A stretch of 46,373 bases of DNA, taken from contig CAZJYI010000088.1 in the NCBI GenBank assembly GCA_964550025.1, positions 1-46,373 of the forward strand. Reading direction: 5' to 3'. Every line of letters starts with the position of its first letter. Position 1 is the stretch's first letter. The position numbers and the translations under genes are program-made. Below, piece by piece: positions 34,565-43,678 of this stretch. The notes beneath the pieces were generated by a model. It searched no databases. It saw only the letters and a list, made by a program, of their open reading frames with translations, and had not been told where the DNA came from. The stretch comes from CAZJYI01 sp964550025. Its GTDB lineage: Bacteria > Verrucomicrobiota > Kiritimatiellia > UBA8416 > CAYOBW01.

Positions 34565-34615
34565 ACTATAGTACGCCCCTCGGATCAGTGTAAAGGCATT
34601 CTTTGCGCTTTTTTT
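34565..34615 (-). promoter_or_regulatory. rpsO promoter with upstream A7 tract
   Basis: On the minus strand: an A7 tract (34609-34615) flanked as CCGAAAAAAAGC, then 14 bases, a -35 TTTACA (34589-34594), an 18-base spacer and a -10 TATAGT (34565-34570). The leader that follows is purine-rich. The nusA promoter has the same arrangement. Confidence 0.65.
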
Positions 34616-34622
34616 CGGGCAC

Positions 34623-35573
34623 TTACGGCACGTTCGGCGGGCTGTCTTCGCGCAACACCACCCTTGCCGAAATGATGTCTTCCGCGATAGCGCGACGCAT
34701 GCTCTCCAGGCTGTCGAACTTGCGTTCCTCCCGCATGAAGCGCGCGAAGAACACCTCGATGTCCTTACCATAGAGATCTCCCGAGAAATCGAACACGTGC
34801 AGCTCCAGCGTTGGAATGCTGTGGCCGTCGGTGAGAGTCGGTCGCAGCCCGAAGTTCATCACGCCGCAGCGCAGCCGTCCCTTGATCACGGCGCGGACGG
34901 CATAGACGCCATGCGGCGGAAGGACCTCGTTGTGCGGGTCGAGGTTCGCGGTAGGGAAGCCAAGCTTGCGGCCAACGCTGCGCCCGGTTGTCACGGTCCC
35001 CAGAATGCTGACCCGGCGGCCCAGCATGGCGGCCGCCTCGTCGAGGTTGCCGCGCAGGATTTCCGCCCGGATACGCGTGCTGGAGATGGTCTCGGCCTTG
35101 TAGACAACGGGAGCCACCACCGTTACTCGCAGATCCGTGTTGCGCCCCATGCGCGACACAAGGCCCGGTGTGCCGCGGCCGTGATGACCGAAGCGCCAGT
35201 TGCGGCCGACGACGAGCTCGGCCAGTGACGGAATGCACTCGCGCAGATGCGTCACGAACGCCCTCGGCTCAACCGCGGCCTGGGTGCGCGTGAACGGCAG
35301 CATCAGGCACCCGTCTACGCCGGTACGCTCCAGCAACGCCAGCTTGTGGCGGTTTGCCGTCAGGAGCAGCGGCGCCGCTTCAGGATTAAGAACGCGCAGA
35401 GGGTGCGTGTCAAAAGTCAACACCCAGGCCTCGCCCCCGAGCTCGCGTGCCCGGTCAATGGTGCGCGTGATGACCTTCGCGTGTCCGCGATGGATCCCGT
35501 CGAAGAAACCCGCCGCCAGCAGGATGGGCCGTCGTCGTCGCTTGAGACGCTCTAGCTTGGTGAAGACCTTCAT
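34623..35573 (-). CDS. ribF: Bifunctional riboflavin kinase / FAD synthetase
   Basis: The 316-residue enzyme makes FMN from riboflavin and FAD from FMN. The N-terminal adenylyltransferase shows GFFDGIHRGHAKVI with the HxGH motif and SSTRIRAEIL; the C-terminal kinase shows GRSVGRKLGFPTANLDPHNE and YGKDIEVFF. The ATG at 35573 (MKVFTKLERL) is 22 bases after the truB stop; the 16 residues before it in the open frame are unlike the family. Its stop lies right at the A7 tract of the rpsO promoter. Confidence 0.95.
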   Translation of the reverse strand: MKVFTKLERLKRRRRPILLAAGFFDGIHRGHAKVITRTIDRARELGGEAWVLTFDTHPLRVLNPEAAPLLLTANRHKLALLERTGVDGCLMLPFTRTQAAVEPRAFVTHLRECIPSLAELVVGRNWRFGHHGRGTPGLVSRMGRNTDLRVTVVAPVVYKAETISSTRIRAEILRGNLDEAAAMLGRRVSILGTVTTGRSVGRKLGFPTANLDPHNEVLPPHGVYAVRAVIKGRLRCGVMNFGLRPTLTDGHSIPTLELHVFDFSGDLYGKDIEVFFARFMREERKFDSLESMRRAIAEDIISARVVLREDSPPNVP

Positions 35574-35595
35574 AGCTGATGCCGGGTTCGTACGG

Positions 35596-36351
35596 CTACC
35601 GCCGCGGGCCGGAGAACTCACGGACGGGCATGACGTGCGTGCACAGTTCCTCGCGCGTCATTTCGCGGACCGCGTCCACGGCAATCGCATCGTCCAGGGT
35701 CAGTTCGCCGCTCTCCGTGCGGCGCAACTCCGCGAGGTGCGCACCGCAGCCCAGGGCTTCGCCCACGTCCGCGCACAGCGTGCGGACATAGGTTCCCTTC
35801 GTACAGCGCACGATGAAATTCGCGTGCGGCGGGTCGAAATCGCGCAACGTGAACTCGTAGACGTGTATGAGACGGCACTTGCGCTCGACCGTCTTTCCGC
35901 GCCTGGCATGCTTGTAGAGGGGGACGCCGTTGACCTTGACGGCGGACACCATGGGCGGCGTCTGCATCAGGTCGCCCGTGAGTTTCCGCATCTCGTCCTC
36001 GAGCTGTTCGCGCGTGATCGCGCTGCAGTCCGCCTCGGCTACGACCGTGCCGTCGGCATCTTGCGAGTCCGTCGAAACGCCGAGGCAAAGCCTGCCCTCA
36101 TAGGTCTTGTCGGAGCTGAGGAAGCGGTTCGAGAGCTTGGTGCCCTTGCCGGTGAGGATGATCAGCAGTCCCGTTGCCCGCGGATCGAGCGTGCCGCCGT
36201 GGCCGACGCGGCGAATGCCGAGCACCTTGCGCACGATGTCGACGACATCGTGGGATGTTATCCCGGCCGGCTTGTCCACGATAAGGACGCCGTCATGCGG
36301 CGCCGTTTCCCTGGGTGGTGCGGGGTGGTTAAATCGGGTCCTGTGCTGCAT
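35596..36351 (-). CDS. truB: tRNA pseudouridine(55) synthase
   Basis: TruB converts U55 of tRNA to pseudouridine. The 251 residues contain GVLIVDKPAGITSHDVV, the catalytic Asp in HGGTLDPRATGLL, KTYEGRLCLGVSTDSQDADG and RCTKGTYVRTLCADVGEALG. I chose the ATG at 36351 (MQHRTRF), about 20 residues before the first conserved strand; the remaining 26 codons upstream are not conserved. No PUA domain is evident after residue 230, as in the shorter bacterial form. Normally this gene follows rbfA; here 3.3 kb of unrelated DNA intervenes, so it needs its own promoter in 36352-36525, where I recognise none. Confidence 0.95.
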   Translation of the reverse strand: MQHRTRFNHPAPPRETAPHDGVLIVDKPAGITSHDVVDIVRKVLGIRRVGHGGTLDPRATGLLIILTGKGTKLSNRFLSSDKTYEGRLCLGVSTDSQDADGTVVAEADCSAITREQLEDEMRKLTGDLMQTPPMVSAVKVNGVPLYKHARRGKTVERKCRLIHVYEFTLRDFDPPHANFIVRCTKGTYVRTLCADVGEALGCGAHLAELRRTESGELTLDDAIAVDAVREMTREELCTHVMPVREFSGPRR

Positions 36352-36525
36352 CGCTCGCTCTCGTCCTCGTGTTTTCCCGTCGTCGGGTCTCTCGTTACAT
36401 CCGGGCACATGGTTACCGCCCTGATCCAAGGTGTCCAGCGCAAATGCGAATCTGTCTGTCGTGTCCAGACCCCGTCCGAGAAAGGCCTGATTGCCCTCCG
36501 GACCTTTTGGGATGACCTCTGGCTA

Positions 36526-37938
36526 TCAGATCCGTACCGGGTATCCGGCTTCCTCGGCTGTAGTGATCGGGTCGTTCGGCGAGAGCTGGTCGACGGCATT
36601 GACGGTCGAGTCCGGCCAGGCGGGAACGACGTCCTCGGCGAGCAACGGGTCCTTGGTCTCCCGCATCCAGCGATCCAGGCGCGCGCGCATGTCGGCCAGT
36701 ACGTCCGCGCGACCGGGATCGGCCGCGAGATTGCAGGCCTCGTTGGGGTCGAACACGAGGTCGTACAGCCGCTCCCGCTCCTGCGGGCGGTCGCGCCAGC
36801 CGTGTGCCACCAGGAAGTCGCGGCTTGCCGAGTCGTCGCAATTCGGCATCACGGGATGGTCGAGCACCCCGTAGCGGCGGATGTATCGCCAGCGTGCCGT
36901 CCGGACGCTGCGCTTCGGTTCGTACGCGGCGTGGTAGTTCACCTCGGCGAATACTTCGTCGCGGACGGATTCGGCCGCGCCCGTGACAAGCGGTACGAGC
37001 GAAACGCCCTGCAGCCGCTCCGGCGCGGCAATGCCGCTCAGCTCGCAGACCGTCGGGAAGAGGTCGACATGGCTGACCAGCGCGTCGATGCACTTCCCGC
37101 CGCCGAACCCTCCCGGTCCGCGCAGGATCAACATCACCCCCGTGCCGTGATCCGTCAGGTTGCACTTCATGAACGGATACGCAATACCGTGGTCCGTTGT
37201 GCAGATCACCAGCGTGTTCTCGGCCAGCCCGGAACGGTCGAGCGCGTCAAAGACCGTGCCCATCTGGGCGTCGAGACGCTGCGCACAGACACGGTAGTCG
37301 GCAAAATCGCGGCGGGTCTCGGGTGTATCGGGAATCGGCGCCGGTGGCCTCACGTAGCGAGAGTCGCCAAGCGGTGACTCCGCGCCGTTGTGCCATTGCA
37401 CGGTCTGGCCTTCGGCAGCAGCGGTACGATGTGTCCGACTGAAACCGCAGGCCAGGAAGAATGGCTGGTCGTCGGCGGCAAACGCGCGTTCGTCGATGAA
37501 CCGTGCAGCCGTTCGAGCGCAGCGCTCCTGGTGGTCCTCGCTGTGGGCGCCGAGAAGCTCGTCGTCCAGAAGCCGCGTGTACCCCAGTGCGCGCCATTCG
37601 TCGCCATGGGACACGTGGTGGGCGCCCACCCGTGCCGTGAGGTAGCCACTGTCCCGCAGGGCTGTTGCGACGTGTTGCCGGGGGTCGTTAAGCCGACTGC
37701 CGCCGTGGTCGATGCCACGATGGGCGAGCCCAACCATGCCGTTGCTGTGGGCGTACATCCCCGTCAGCAGGCAGGCGCGGCTGGGCGAACAGGTCGGGTT
37801 GGCGCAAAAGGCCTGGCGGAACAACACCCCCTCCTCGGCGAGCTTCTGGATGTTCGGCGTCTCAACCGCGTACCCATACGGCTGCACGTAACGCCCGGTG
37901 TCGTGCGAATGGATGTAGATGATGTTTGGCTTCGTCAT
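36526..37938 (-). CDS. Sulfatase (S1 family, FGly-type)
   Basis: The 470-residue enzyme has the sulfatase signature NPTCSPSRACLLTG, where Cys50 in CSPSR would become formylglycine, and the first metal-site strand NIIYIHSHDTGRY. Further motifs are VICTTDHGIAYPFMK and ARVGAHHVSHGDEW. No signal peptide is seen, so it seems cytoplasmic, unusual for sulfatases on polymers but compatible with desulfating imported oligosaccharides. It is divergent from a family 4 glycosidase 118 bases away, and the two could act on the same sulfated sugar. The ATG has GGGGAGAGAAAGGT directly upstream. Substrate not evident; no anaerobic maturase gene in the window. Confidence 0.93.
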   Translation of the reverse strand: MTKPNIIYIHSHDTGRYVQPYGYAVETPNIQKLAEEGVLFRQAFCANPTCSPSRACLLTGMYAHSNGMVGLAHRGIDHGGSRLNDPRQHVATALRDSGYLTARVGAHHVSHGDEWRALGYTRLLDDELLGAHSEDHQERCARTAARFIDERAFAADDQPFFLACGFSRTHRTAAAEGQTVQWHNGAESPLGDSRYVRPPAPIPDTPETRRDFADYRVCAQRLDAQMGTVFDALDRSGLAENTLVICTTDHGIAYPFMKCNLTDHGTGVMLILRGPGGFGGGKCIDALVSHVDLFPTVCELSGIAAPERLQGVSLVPLVTGAAESVRDEVFAEVNYHAAYEPKRSVRTARWRYIRRYGVLDHPVMPNCDDSASRDFLVAHGWRDRPQERERLYDLVFDPNEACNLAADPGRADVLADMRARLDRWMRETKDPLLAEDVVPAWPDSTVNAVDQLSPNDPITTAEEAGYPVRI

Positions 37939-38056
37939 ACCTTTCTCTCCCCGAGAAGTTCAGATACGCACAACACGAATGCTACTCTCCCTCCTGCCCG
38001 CATCATGAAGATCGATGTGGCCATCGACAAGCGAGAACGTTATCGTGGACGAGATT

Positions 38057-39436
38057 ATGGGCAGACAGACGGAGATCAAGATCGCGTATATCGGGGGCGG
38101 GAGCCGGAATTGGGCCCGGATCGTCATGACCGACCTCGCGTTGTGCCCCCACCTCACCGGAGAACTGGCGTTGTACGATATCGATCGGGCGGCCGCCGAG
38201 CGCAACGTCCGTCGCGCCCGCCACATCTTCGATCACCGCGACGCAAAGACACGTTTCGAGACCTATGCGACGAAAACCTCCGCCCAGGCGTTGAAAGGCG
38301 CCGACTTCGTGTTCCTCTCGATTCTGCCGGGGCCCGTTGAGATGATGGTGAATGACCTGGACATCCCCGCCAGGTACGGAATCCTGCAGCCGGTCGGCGA
38401 CACCACCGGCCCGGGAGGCATCTCGCGGGCCATGCGCGCCGTTCCCACCTACCAGGACTACGCACACCAGATTATGCGGTTCTGCCCGAATGCCTGGGTG
38501 ATCAACTATACAAACCCGATGACGCTGTGCGTGGCCGCACTCTATGCGGCCGAACCGGAAATCAAGGCGTTTGGCTGCTGTCACGAGGTCTTCGGCACGC
38601 AGGGTATGCTGGCCGGGGTGGTGGCCGATGAGATGAACGTGCGCAGGCCGAAACGGCAAGCGATCCACACCGAGGTCGTCGGCGTCAACCACTTCACCTT
38701 TGCCCGGCGGGCAACCTGGAGGGGCCGCGACCTCTATCCGACGCTGCGCCGAAAGATGCGCACGCGCGACTTCTGGAAAGACCGGACCGACTGGTCACGC
38801 GAACAGAAACGGCGAGGCATATACTTCGCGTCCCAGGAGTTGGTGGCATTCGACTTCCTGCGTCGCTACGGCGTCCTCGGCGCGGCGGGCGACCGTCACC
38901 TGGCCGAGTTCGTGCCGTGGTACGCGGAGTCCGAAGAGACGCTGCACCGTTACGGCGTCGTGCTGACTCCGTCGAGCTACAGACTGGATCAATACCGTCG
39001 GCCGCCGGAAGCGGCGCCAGCGGAAAGAGCCCGCCCCAAGCAGAAGCCTGCCCGCCTCAAACCCTCGGGGGAAGAAGGCGTCGGACAGTTGCTGGCTCTC
39101 CTGGGCTTCCGCGACCTGGACACCAACGTCAACCTGCCCAACCGGGGCCAAATCCCATGGCTGCCGCAGGGGGCTGTCGTCGAAACCAATGCTGCTTTGC
39201 GCAGAGACAGCGTGACACCGCTGGCAACATCAGCCGTACCGGCGGGGCTGGCGGCCCTGATTCGGCGCGTTGTGGACAATCAGCAATTGACACTCGCCGC
39301 CGCAATGGCGAAAGACACGGACATGGCATTCCAGGCCGTGCTCAACGACCCCCTCTGCACCATCCCGACCGACTCCGCCTGGCGCATGTTCAAAGAGCTC
39401 ACGCGCGCCAATGGGGCTATCGCGCGCCAACGTTGA
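38057..39436 (+). CDS. Family 4 glycoside hydrolase (NAD- and Mn-dependent)
   Basis: The 459-residue protein has the GH4 hallmarks: an NAD-binding GGGS at residues 13-16, the metal ligands in CCHE (Cys175) and in GVNHFTF (His212), and VINYTNPMTL. GH4 enzymes open the glycosidic bond through oxidation at C3 and elimination, with NAD+ and Mn2+; they accept alpha- or beta-glycosides including galacturonides. The metal-site variant CCHEVFGTQ places it near the alpha-galactosidase/galacturonidase branch, but I do not claim a substrate. A Lys/Pro-rich insert (APAERARPKQKPARLKPSG) stands in the C-terminal half and looks unusual. The ATG at 38057 opens the first strand; an alternative ATG at 38015 adds 14 unlikely residues. 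Confidence 0.88.
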   Translation: MGRQTEIKIAYIGGGSRNWARIVMTDLALCPHLTGELALYDIDRAAAERNVRRARHIFDHRDAKTRFETYATKTSAQALKGADFVFLSILPGPVEMMVNDLDIPARYGILQPVGDTTGPGGISRAMRAVPTYQDYAHQIMRFCPNAWVINYTNPMTLCVAALYAAEPEIKAFGCCHEVFGTQGMLAGVVADEMNVRRPKRQAIHTEVVGVNHFTFARRATWRGRDLYPTLRRKMRTRDFWKDRTDWSREQKRRGIYFASQELVAFDFLRRYGVLGAAGDRHLAEFVPWYAESEETLHRYGVVLTPSSYRLDQYRRPPEAAPAERARPKQKPARLKPSGEEGVGQLLALLGFRDLDTNVNLPNRGQIPWLPQGAVVETNAALRRDSVTPLATSAVPAGLAALIRRVVDNQQLTLAAAMAKDTDMAFQAVLNDPLCTIPTDSAWRMFKELTRANGAIARQR

Positions 39437-39580
39437 GCTGCGCATCCCGAATCGTGCGGTTGTGCGTCGGAACGGGAAGGAATTCCGCACAGAAGGACGC
39501 CGGAGGCGCAAAATAGATGTAATAACTGCGCCCGCCCCGCGGTCCACGTCACGTTCCCTCACGGTCCGACAGCCACTCTA

Positions 39581-39641
39581 CGAAATGTACGGGGACAGGC
39601 CCTGCACGGTACGAATGTACGGGGACAGACCCTGCACGGTA
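39581..39641. repeat. Tandem direct repeat, 2 x about 30 bases
   Basis: Two nearly identical copies of about 30 bases with the core TGTACGGGGACAG, then CCCTGCACGGTA, lie side by side (39581-39611, 39612-39641). They differ by one deletion and one transition. The rest of the 256-base gap between the glycosidase and rbfA shows no gene. Confidence 0.8.
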
Positions 39642-39692
39642 GGCAGGCCGTCCTTCCCGGATGGGTGCGGGCCGTTTGCCGCGGGTGGCAGG

Positions 39693-40100
39693 CTACGCTG
39701 GTGGAGTCCAGCCGGGGTCTTCCGGTTCCTGTCCGCTCTCATCTCCGTCTTCTTCCGGTACCAGCTCGTTGAGGAGGTCGAGCATGTGGTCGCCGCGTTC
39801 GACGGAGGTGTCCAGCTCGAAGGCCAGTTTCGGGGTGTACTTGAGGGTGAGGTCGCGGTTGATGAGGCGCTGGATCTCGGAGCGATGGCGTTTGAGCATG
39901 CTCAGGGCGCGCTGCCGTTCTTCGTCCTGCCCACGTATCGAGACCATTACGCGGGCGTGGCGCAGGTTGCGGCTGGCGATGACGCGCGTGATCATCACGG
40001 TGGAGATGTCGAAACTCCCTTCCGTCATGATCCGGAAGAGGGCTTCACCAATCTCCCGGCGGAGCAGCTCGTTCACGCGTTTGAGGCGATCAATGCTCAT
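39693..40100 (-). CDS. rbfA: Ribosome-binding factor A
   Basis: RbfA is a 30S maturation factor acting near the 5' end of 16S rRNA. The 135 residues show the KH-like fold sequence: RLKRVNELLRREIGEALFRI, TVMITRVIASRNLRHARVMV and LKYTPKLAFELDTSVERGDH. The C-terminal tail is acidic (PEEDGDESGQEPEDPG). The ATG overlaps the infB TGA by one base (TGATG), so translation is coupled; the extra 30 codons in the open frame are infB in another frame. Confidence 0.93.
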   Translation of the reverse strand: MSIDRLKRVNELLRREIGEALFRIMTEGSFDISTVMITRVIASRNLRHARVMVSIRGQDEERQRALSMLKRHRSEIQRLINRDLTLKYTPKLAFELDTSVERGDHMLDLLNELVPEEDGDESGQEPEDPGWTPPA

Positions 40101-42304
40101 CAGAGCGTTTGCTTGACTTCCTCGATCTCGTAGAACTCCAGGACGTCGCCTTCCGTGAACCCGGCGTAGTTGCCGATCCGGATACCGCATTCCTGGGCTT
40201 CCCGGACCTCCGGCACTTCGTCCTGGAAGTGACGCAGCGATGCGATTGCACCCTCGAAAAGCACTTCGTCCTGGCGTTTGACGCGAACGCGGTGCCGTGG
40301 CGTGACCCTTCCCTTGGTCACGAGGCAGCCCGCAACCTTGCCGGTCTTGCCGACCATGAAGACCTGCCGAATCTCGGCCTGTCCCATGATGTTCTCCTGC
40401 AATTGCGGGGCCAGCAGGCCGGTCATGCCCTCGCGCACCTCGTCGATCAGCTCGTAGATCACGCTGTGCAGGCGCACTTCCACGCCCTCGTGCTTGGCGG
40501 TCGCCTCCACACCGGGCTCCTTGGCGACGTGGAAACCAAGTACCACCGCATCCGATGCGCTGGCCAGCATGACGTCATTCTCGGTGATGTTACCGGTGGT
40601 CCCGAGGATGATGTTGAGCGAGACCTTATCGCTCTTGATCTCCTGAAGCGCGTGCGTAATGGCTTCGGCCGACCCCTGCGTGTCCGTCTTGAGGATCACC
40701 TTCAGCTCAAGCTTTTCGTTATCCTGAAGCTGCTGGAGCAGGGATTCGAGTGATGCCTTGCGACGTCCGGAAGTCTGGGCCGATTTCTGTGCCTGGGCGG
40801 CCGCACCGGCCCGGTCCCGCGCCTGGCGATTGCTCTGGCACACTCTGAACTCGGCGCCCGCCTCGGGAACCCCGGATAGCCCAAGGCACTTGACCGGAGT
40901 CGACGGAAGGGCCTTCTTGACCTTGACGCCATGGTCGTTGATGAGAGCCCTCACACGTCCACTGTATTCACCGCAAAGGATGGGATCGCCGACCTTCAGG
41001 GAACCGTTCTTGACCAGCACATTGGCCGTCGGCCCCATGCCGGGCTCAAGCTGCGCTTCGATGACGTACCCTTGCGCGCGACGTTTCGGATTGGCCGTCA
41101 GTTCCAGCACTTCCGCCTGCAGCAGGATCATTTCGAGGAGGTGGTCGATACCGTCCCCGGTCTGGGCACTGACGTTGCAGCAGATGGTCTCGCCTCCCCA
41201 GTCTTCCGGCGTCAACCCCTCGGCCTGAAGCTGCTGACGAACGCGGTCCGGGTTGGCGGCGGGAAGGTCCGTCTTATTGACGGCGATCATCAGGGCCACT
41301 TCCGCGGCCTGAGCGTGCCGGATGGCCTCCCGCGTCTGGGGCATGATGCCGTCGTCCGCCGCGACGATAATCACGGCGATATCCGTCAGATTCGCGCCGC
41401 GCGCACGCATCGCGGTAAAGGCGGCGTGTCCCGGGGTGTCGAGAAAGGTGATGCTCCCCCCGCCTACGCTGACCGTGTATGCGCCGATATGCTGTGTGAT
41501 TCCGCCCGACTCCCCCTCTGCCACGGCCGCGTCGCGTATCCTGTCGAGCAGAGACGTCTTACCGTGGTCGACGTGACCGAGGAACGTAACGACGGGCGCG
41601 CGCGGTTCGAGATCTTCGGGGCGGTCCTCGGCTTCCTCTTCCTCCGCGGCCTTCCGCGCCGGGGCGCGGTGTTCGGCCACACGCTTCTCGTGTTCGAAAG
41701 CAAAGCCGTGCTTCTCGACAATCTGTTTCGCGATATTGATGTCGATTCGCTGGTTGATGGCCGCCAGCACGTTGAACTGCATCAGCTCCGCAATCAACAC
41801 GTTCGGACGGATATCCAACATGTCGGCGAGGTCTCTGACAACGACCGCACCGCGCAGACGCACCACTTTCTTTCCGGTGTCTTCACCGACCGGGGCAACC
41901 GGCGCCTCGGGTGCGGCGGCGGGCTCAGGCACAACCGCCGGTTCCGGCGCGGCCGGCGGTTCCGGCGCCGCGGCGGGTTCGGGCTCAGCCGGAGCTTCCG
42001 GTGCAGCCTGCGCTTCCGGCGTTGCGGCGGGTTCGGGCACAGCTGACGGTTCCTCTACGGCCGGCGCTTCCGGCGCCGCCGGCTGTTCGGCTGCCGGCTC
42101 CTGTGCGGCGGGCTGCTCGGGGGCCGGAGCCGCCTGGGCCTCCGTTTCCGCGGCAGCGCCCGCATTTTGCTCGCGCAGCAGTTCAACGGCCGCTTCTTCA
42201 AGCGAACTCATATGGCTCTTGGCCTCAATGCCTGCTTCATGGAGCTCGTCGAGCAGCTCCTTGCTGGACAAGCCAAGCTCTTTCGCCAGTTCGTGTACTC
42301 TCAT
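40100..42304 (-). CDS. infB: Translation initiation factor IF-2
   Basis: IF-2 brings fMet-tRNA to the 30S subunit. The 734 residues comprise an N-terminal IF2_N module (MRVHELAKELGLSSKELL), an Ala/Pro/Glu-rich linker (about residues 50-140, repeats like EPAAAPEP), a second N module (VVRLRGAVVVRDLADMLDIR), the GTPase domain with GHVDHGKTSLLDR, DTPGHAAF and NKTD, and domains II-IV to the end (FYEIEEVKQTL). Length is close to the Bacillus form. The ATG is two bases after the nusA stop. Confidence 0.97.
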   Translation of the reverse strand: MRVHELAKELGLSSKELLDELHEAGIEAKSHMSSLEEAAVELLREQNAGAAAETEAQAAPAPEQPAAQEPAAEQPAAPEAPAVEEPSAVPEPAATPEAQAAPEAPAEPEPAAAPEPPAAPEPAVVPEPAAAPEAPVAPVGEDTGKKVVRLRGAVVVRDLADMLDIRPNVLIAELMQFNVLAAINQRIDINIAKQIVEKHGFAFEHEKRVAEHRAPARKAAEEEEAEDRPEDLEPRAPVVTFLGHVDHGKTSLLDRIRDAAVAEGESGGITQHIGAYTVSVGGGSITFLDTPGHAAFTAMRARGANLTDIAVIIVAADDGIMPQTREAIRHAQAAEVALMIAVNKTDLPAANPDRVRQQLQAEGLTPEDWGGETICCNVSAQTGDGIDHLLEMILLQAEVLELTANPKRRAQGYVIEAQLEPGMGPTANVLVKNGSLKVGDPILCGEYSGRVRALINDHGVKVKKALPSTPVKCLGLSGVPEAGAEFRVCQSNRQARDRAGAAAQAQKSAQTSGRRKASLESLLQQLQDNEKLELKVILKTDTQGSAEAITHALQEIKSDKVSLNIILGTTGNITENDVMLASASDAVVLGFHVAKEPGVEATAKHEGVEVRLHSVIYELIDEVREGMTGLLAPQLQENIMGQAEIRQVFMVGKTGKVAGCLVTKGRVTPRHRVRVKRQDEVLFEGAIASLRHFQDEVPEVREAQECGIRIGNYAGFTEGDVLEFYEIEEVKQTL

Positions 42305-42306
42305 AA

Positions 42307-43563
42307 CTACTCGTCTTCACCGGTCTGGGTGGCGGCTGCGGCATCATACACCGCGCGCGCGGTTTCTTCGTCGAACCCTGCCATCTCTACCAGGTCGCCC
42401 ACTTCCGCGGCAAGGATGCCTTCGATCGTGAGAAACCCTGCGTTGACCAGGGCCTGAGCGTCCTCCGGCGCAATGCCGTCAAGGCTTGCCAGGCGCGCCA
42501 CTGCCCGCTGCACCTTCTCCTCAAAGGTCGCTTCACCTTCTTGTTTCTGAATATCAATCTTCCATCCCAGGAGTTTGGCCGAAAGGCGCACGTTCTGCCC
42601 GCGCTTGCCGATCGCCAGGGACAGCTGCTCCGGGTCCGCCACGACGTGTATCAGGTTCGGGATCTCCTTGTCGATCACGACCTGGGAAAGCTTGGCCGGA
42701 GACAGCGCGTTGGTGACATAGGTCTTCACGTCCGGGCTCCACCGGATGATGTCGATCTTCTCTCCCGAGAGCTCCCGCACGATGTTCTTTACGCGCATCC
42801 CGCGCATCCCCACGCAGGCACCGACGGGGTCCACTTTCTCATCGTGCGAGACAACCGCAATCTTCGTTCGGTAGCCGGGCTCGCGGGCGATGCCCTTGAT
42901 CTCCACGATGTTGTCCGCGATCTCCGAGACTTCCAGTTTGAAAAGCTCCTTCACGAAGTCGGGATGGCTGCGCGATAAAACAACACTGGGGCCGGCCGCG
43001 TTGCTTTGCACGCTGAGCACATAGGCCCGAATCCGGTCCCCGATCTGGTACTCCTCCGTTGGGACCCGCTCTTTCGTCGGGATTACGGCCTCCGCCCGAC
43101 CCAGGTCCACCACGATGTCGCTGCGGTTGAACTGCCGGACGGTACCGCTGACGATATCTCCGACGCGGTCCTTGTACTCCTCGAAGACGATGTCTTTTTC
43201 AGCCTGCCTGATCTTCTGCAGGATGGCCTGCTTGGCGGTCTGGGCCGCAATGCGCCCGAGGTTCTTCGGCTTGACCTCGATCTCGACAAGATCGCCCAGG
43301 GCTGCATCCGGCTTGATCTTGGCGGCTTCTTCGAGGGCAATCTCGTTGTCCTTGTCCGCAACGCTTTCAACGACTTCCATCGAGGCGTAGGCCTTGATGT
43401 CGTATGTTTCCCGGTCGACCTCGATGCGCAAATCCTGATCGACGTCCACGCTCTTGCGGGCAGCGGACTGCAGCGCGAATTCTACGGCCTGGATCAAGGT
43501 CTCACGGTTGATACCCCGTTCCTTCTCCATGTAGTTCAGAATCGTCTGAAGTTCGCTGTTCAT
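42307..43563 (-). CDS. nusA: Transcription termination/antitermination factor NusA
   Basis: NusA binds RNA polymerase and affects pausing and termination. The 418 residues show an N-terminal RNAP-binding domain (MNSELQTILNYMEKERGI), an S1 domain (GDIVSGTVRQFNRSDIVVDL), two KH domains (VGACVGMRGMRVKNIVREL; IGKRGQNVRLSAKLLGWKI), and one C-terminal helix-hairpin-helix module (LVNAGFLTIEGILAAEVGDL). The E. coli protein is about 495 residues with two acidic repeats; this one has a single repeat. The ATG at 43563 opens the conserved start. No rimP precedes it. Confidence 0.96.
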   Translation of the reverse strand: MNSELQTILNYMEKERGINRETLIQAVEFALQSAARKSVDVDQDLRIEVDRETYDIKAYASMEVVESVADKDNEIALEEAAKIKPDAALGDLVEIEVKPKNLGRIAAQTAKQAILQKIRQAEKDIVFEEYKDRVGDIVSGTVRQFNRSDIVVDLGRAEAVIPTKERVPTEEYQIGDRIRAYVLSVQSNAAGPSVVLSRSHPDFVKELFKLEVSEIADNIVEIKGIAREPGYRTKIAVVSHDEKVDPVGACVGMRGMRVKNIVRELSGEKIDIIRWSPDVKTYVTNALSPAKLSQVVIDKEIPNLIHVVADPEQLSLAIGKRGQNVRLSAKLLGWKIDIQKQEGEATFEEKVQRAVARLASLDGIAPEDAQALVNAGFLTIEGILAAEVGDLVEMAGFDEETARAVYDAAAATQTGEDE

Positions 43564-43623
43564 CGTTTCCGTCTTCCTGGCGCGCTCACGTAAGCGCTTT
43601 ACCATCAATGGTTTACATGCAAA

Positions 43624-43645
43624 AGAGTGGACAAGAGCCCACTCT
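43624..43645 (-). promoter_or_regulatory. Hairpin in the nusA leader, possible attenuator
   Basis: On the minus strand the leader contains AGAGTGG, an 8-base loop and CCACTCT, directly followed by four T. It is about 60 bases before the nusA ATG, and could fold as a weak terminator. No leader peptide is obvious. Confidence 0.4.
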
Positions 43646-43678
43646 CTGCAGAATCCGTAATTTCCTCAGGGCATACAC

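Noticed and set aside
34609..34615. A7/T7 tract as a terminator of ribF
   Set aside because: On the ribF strand the tract is A7, not T7, and there is no preceding stem; it fits better as an upstream promoter element.
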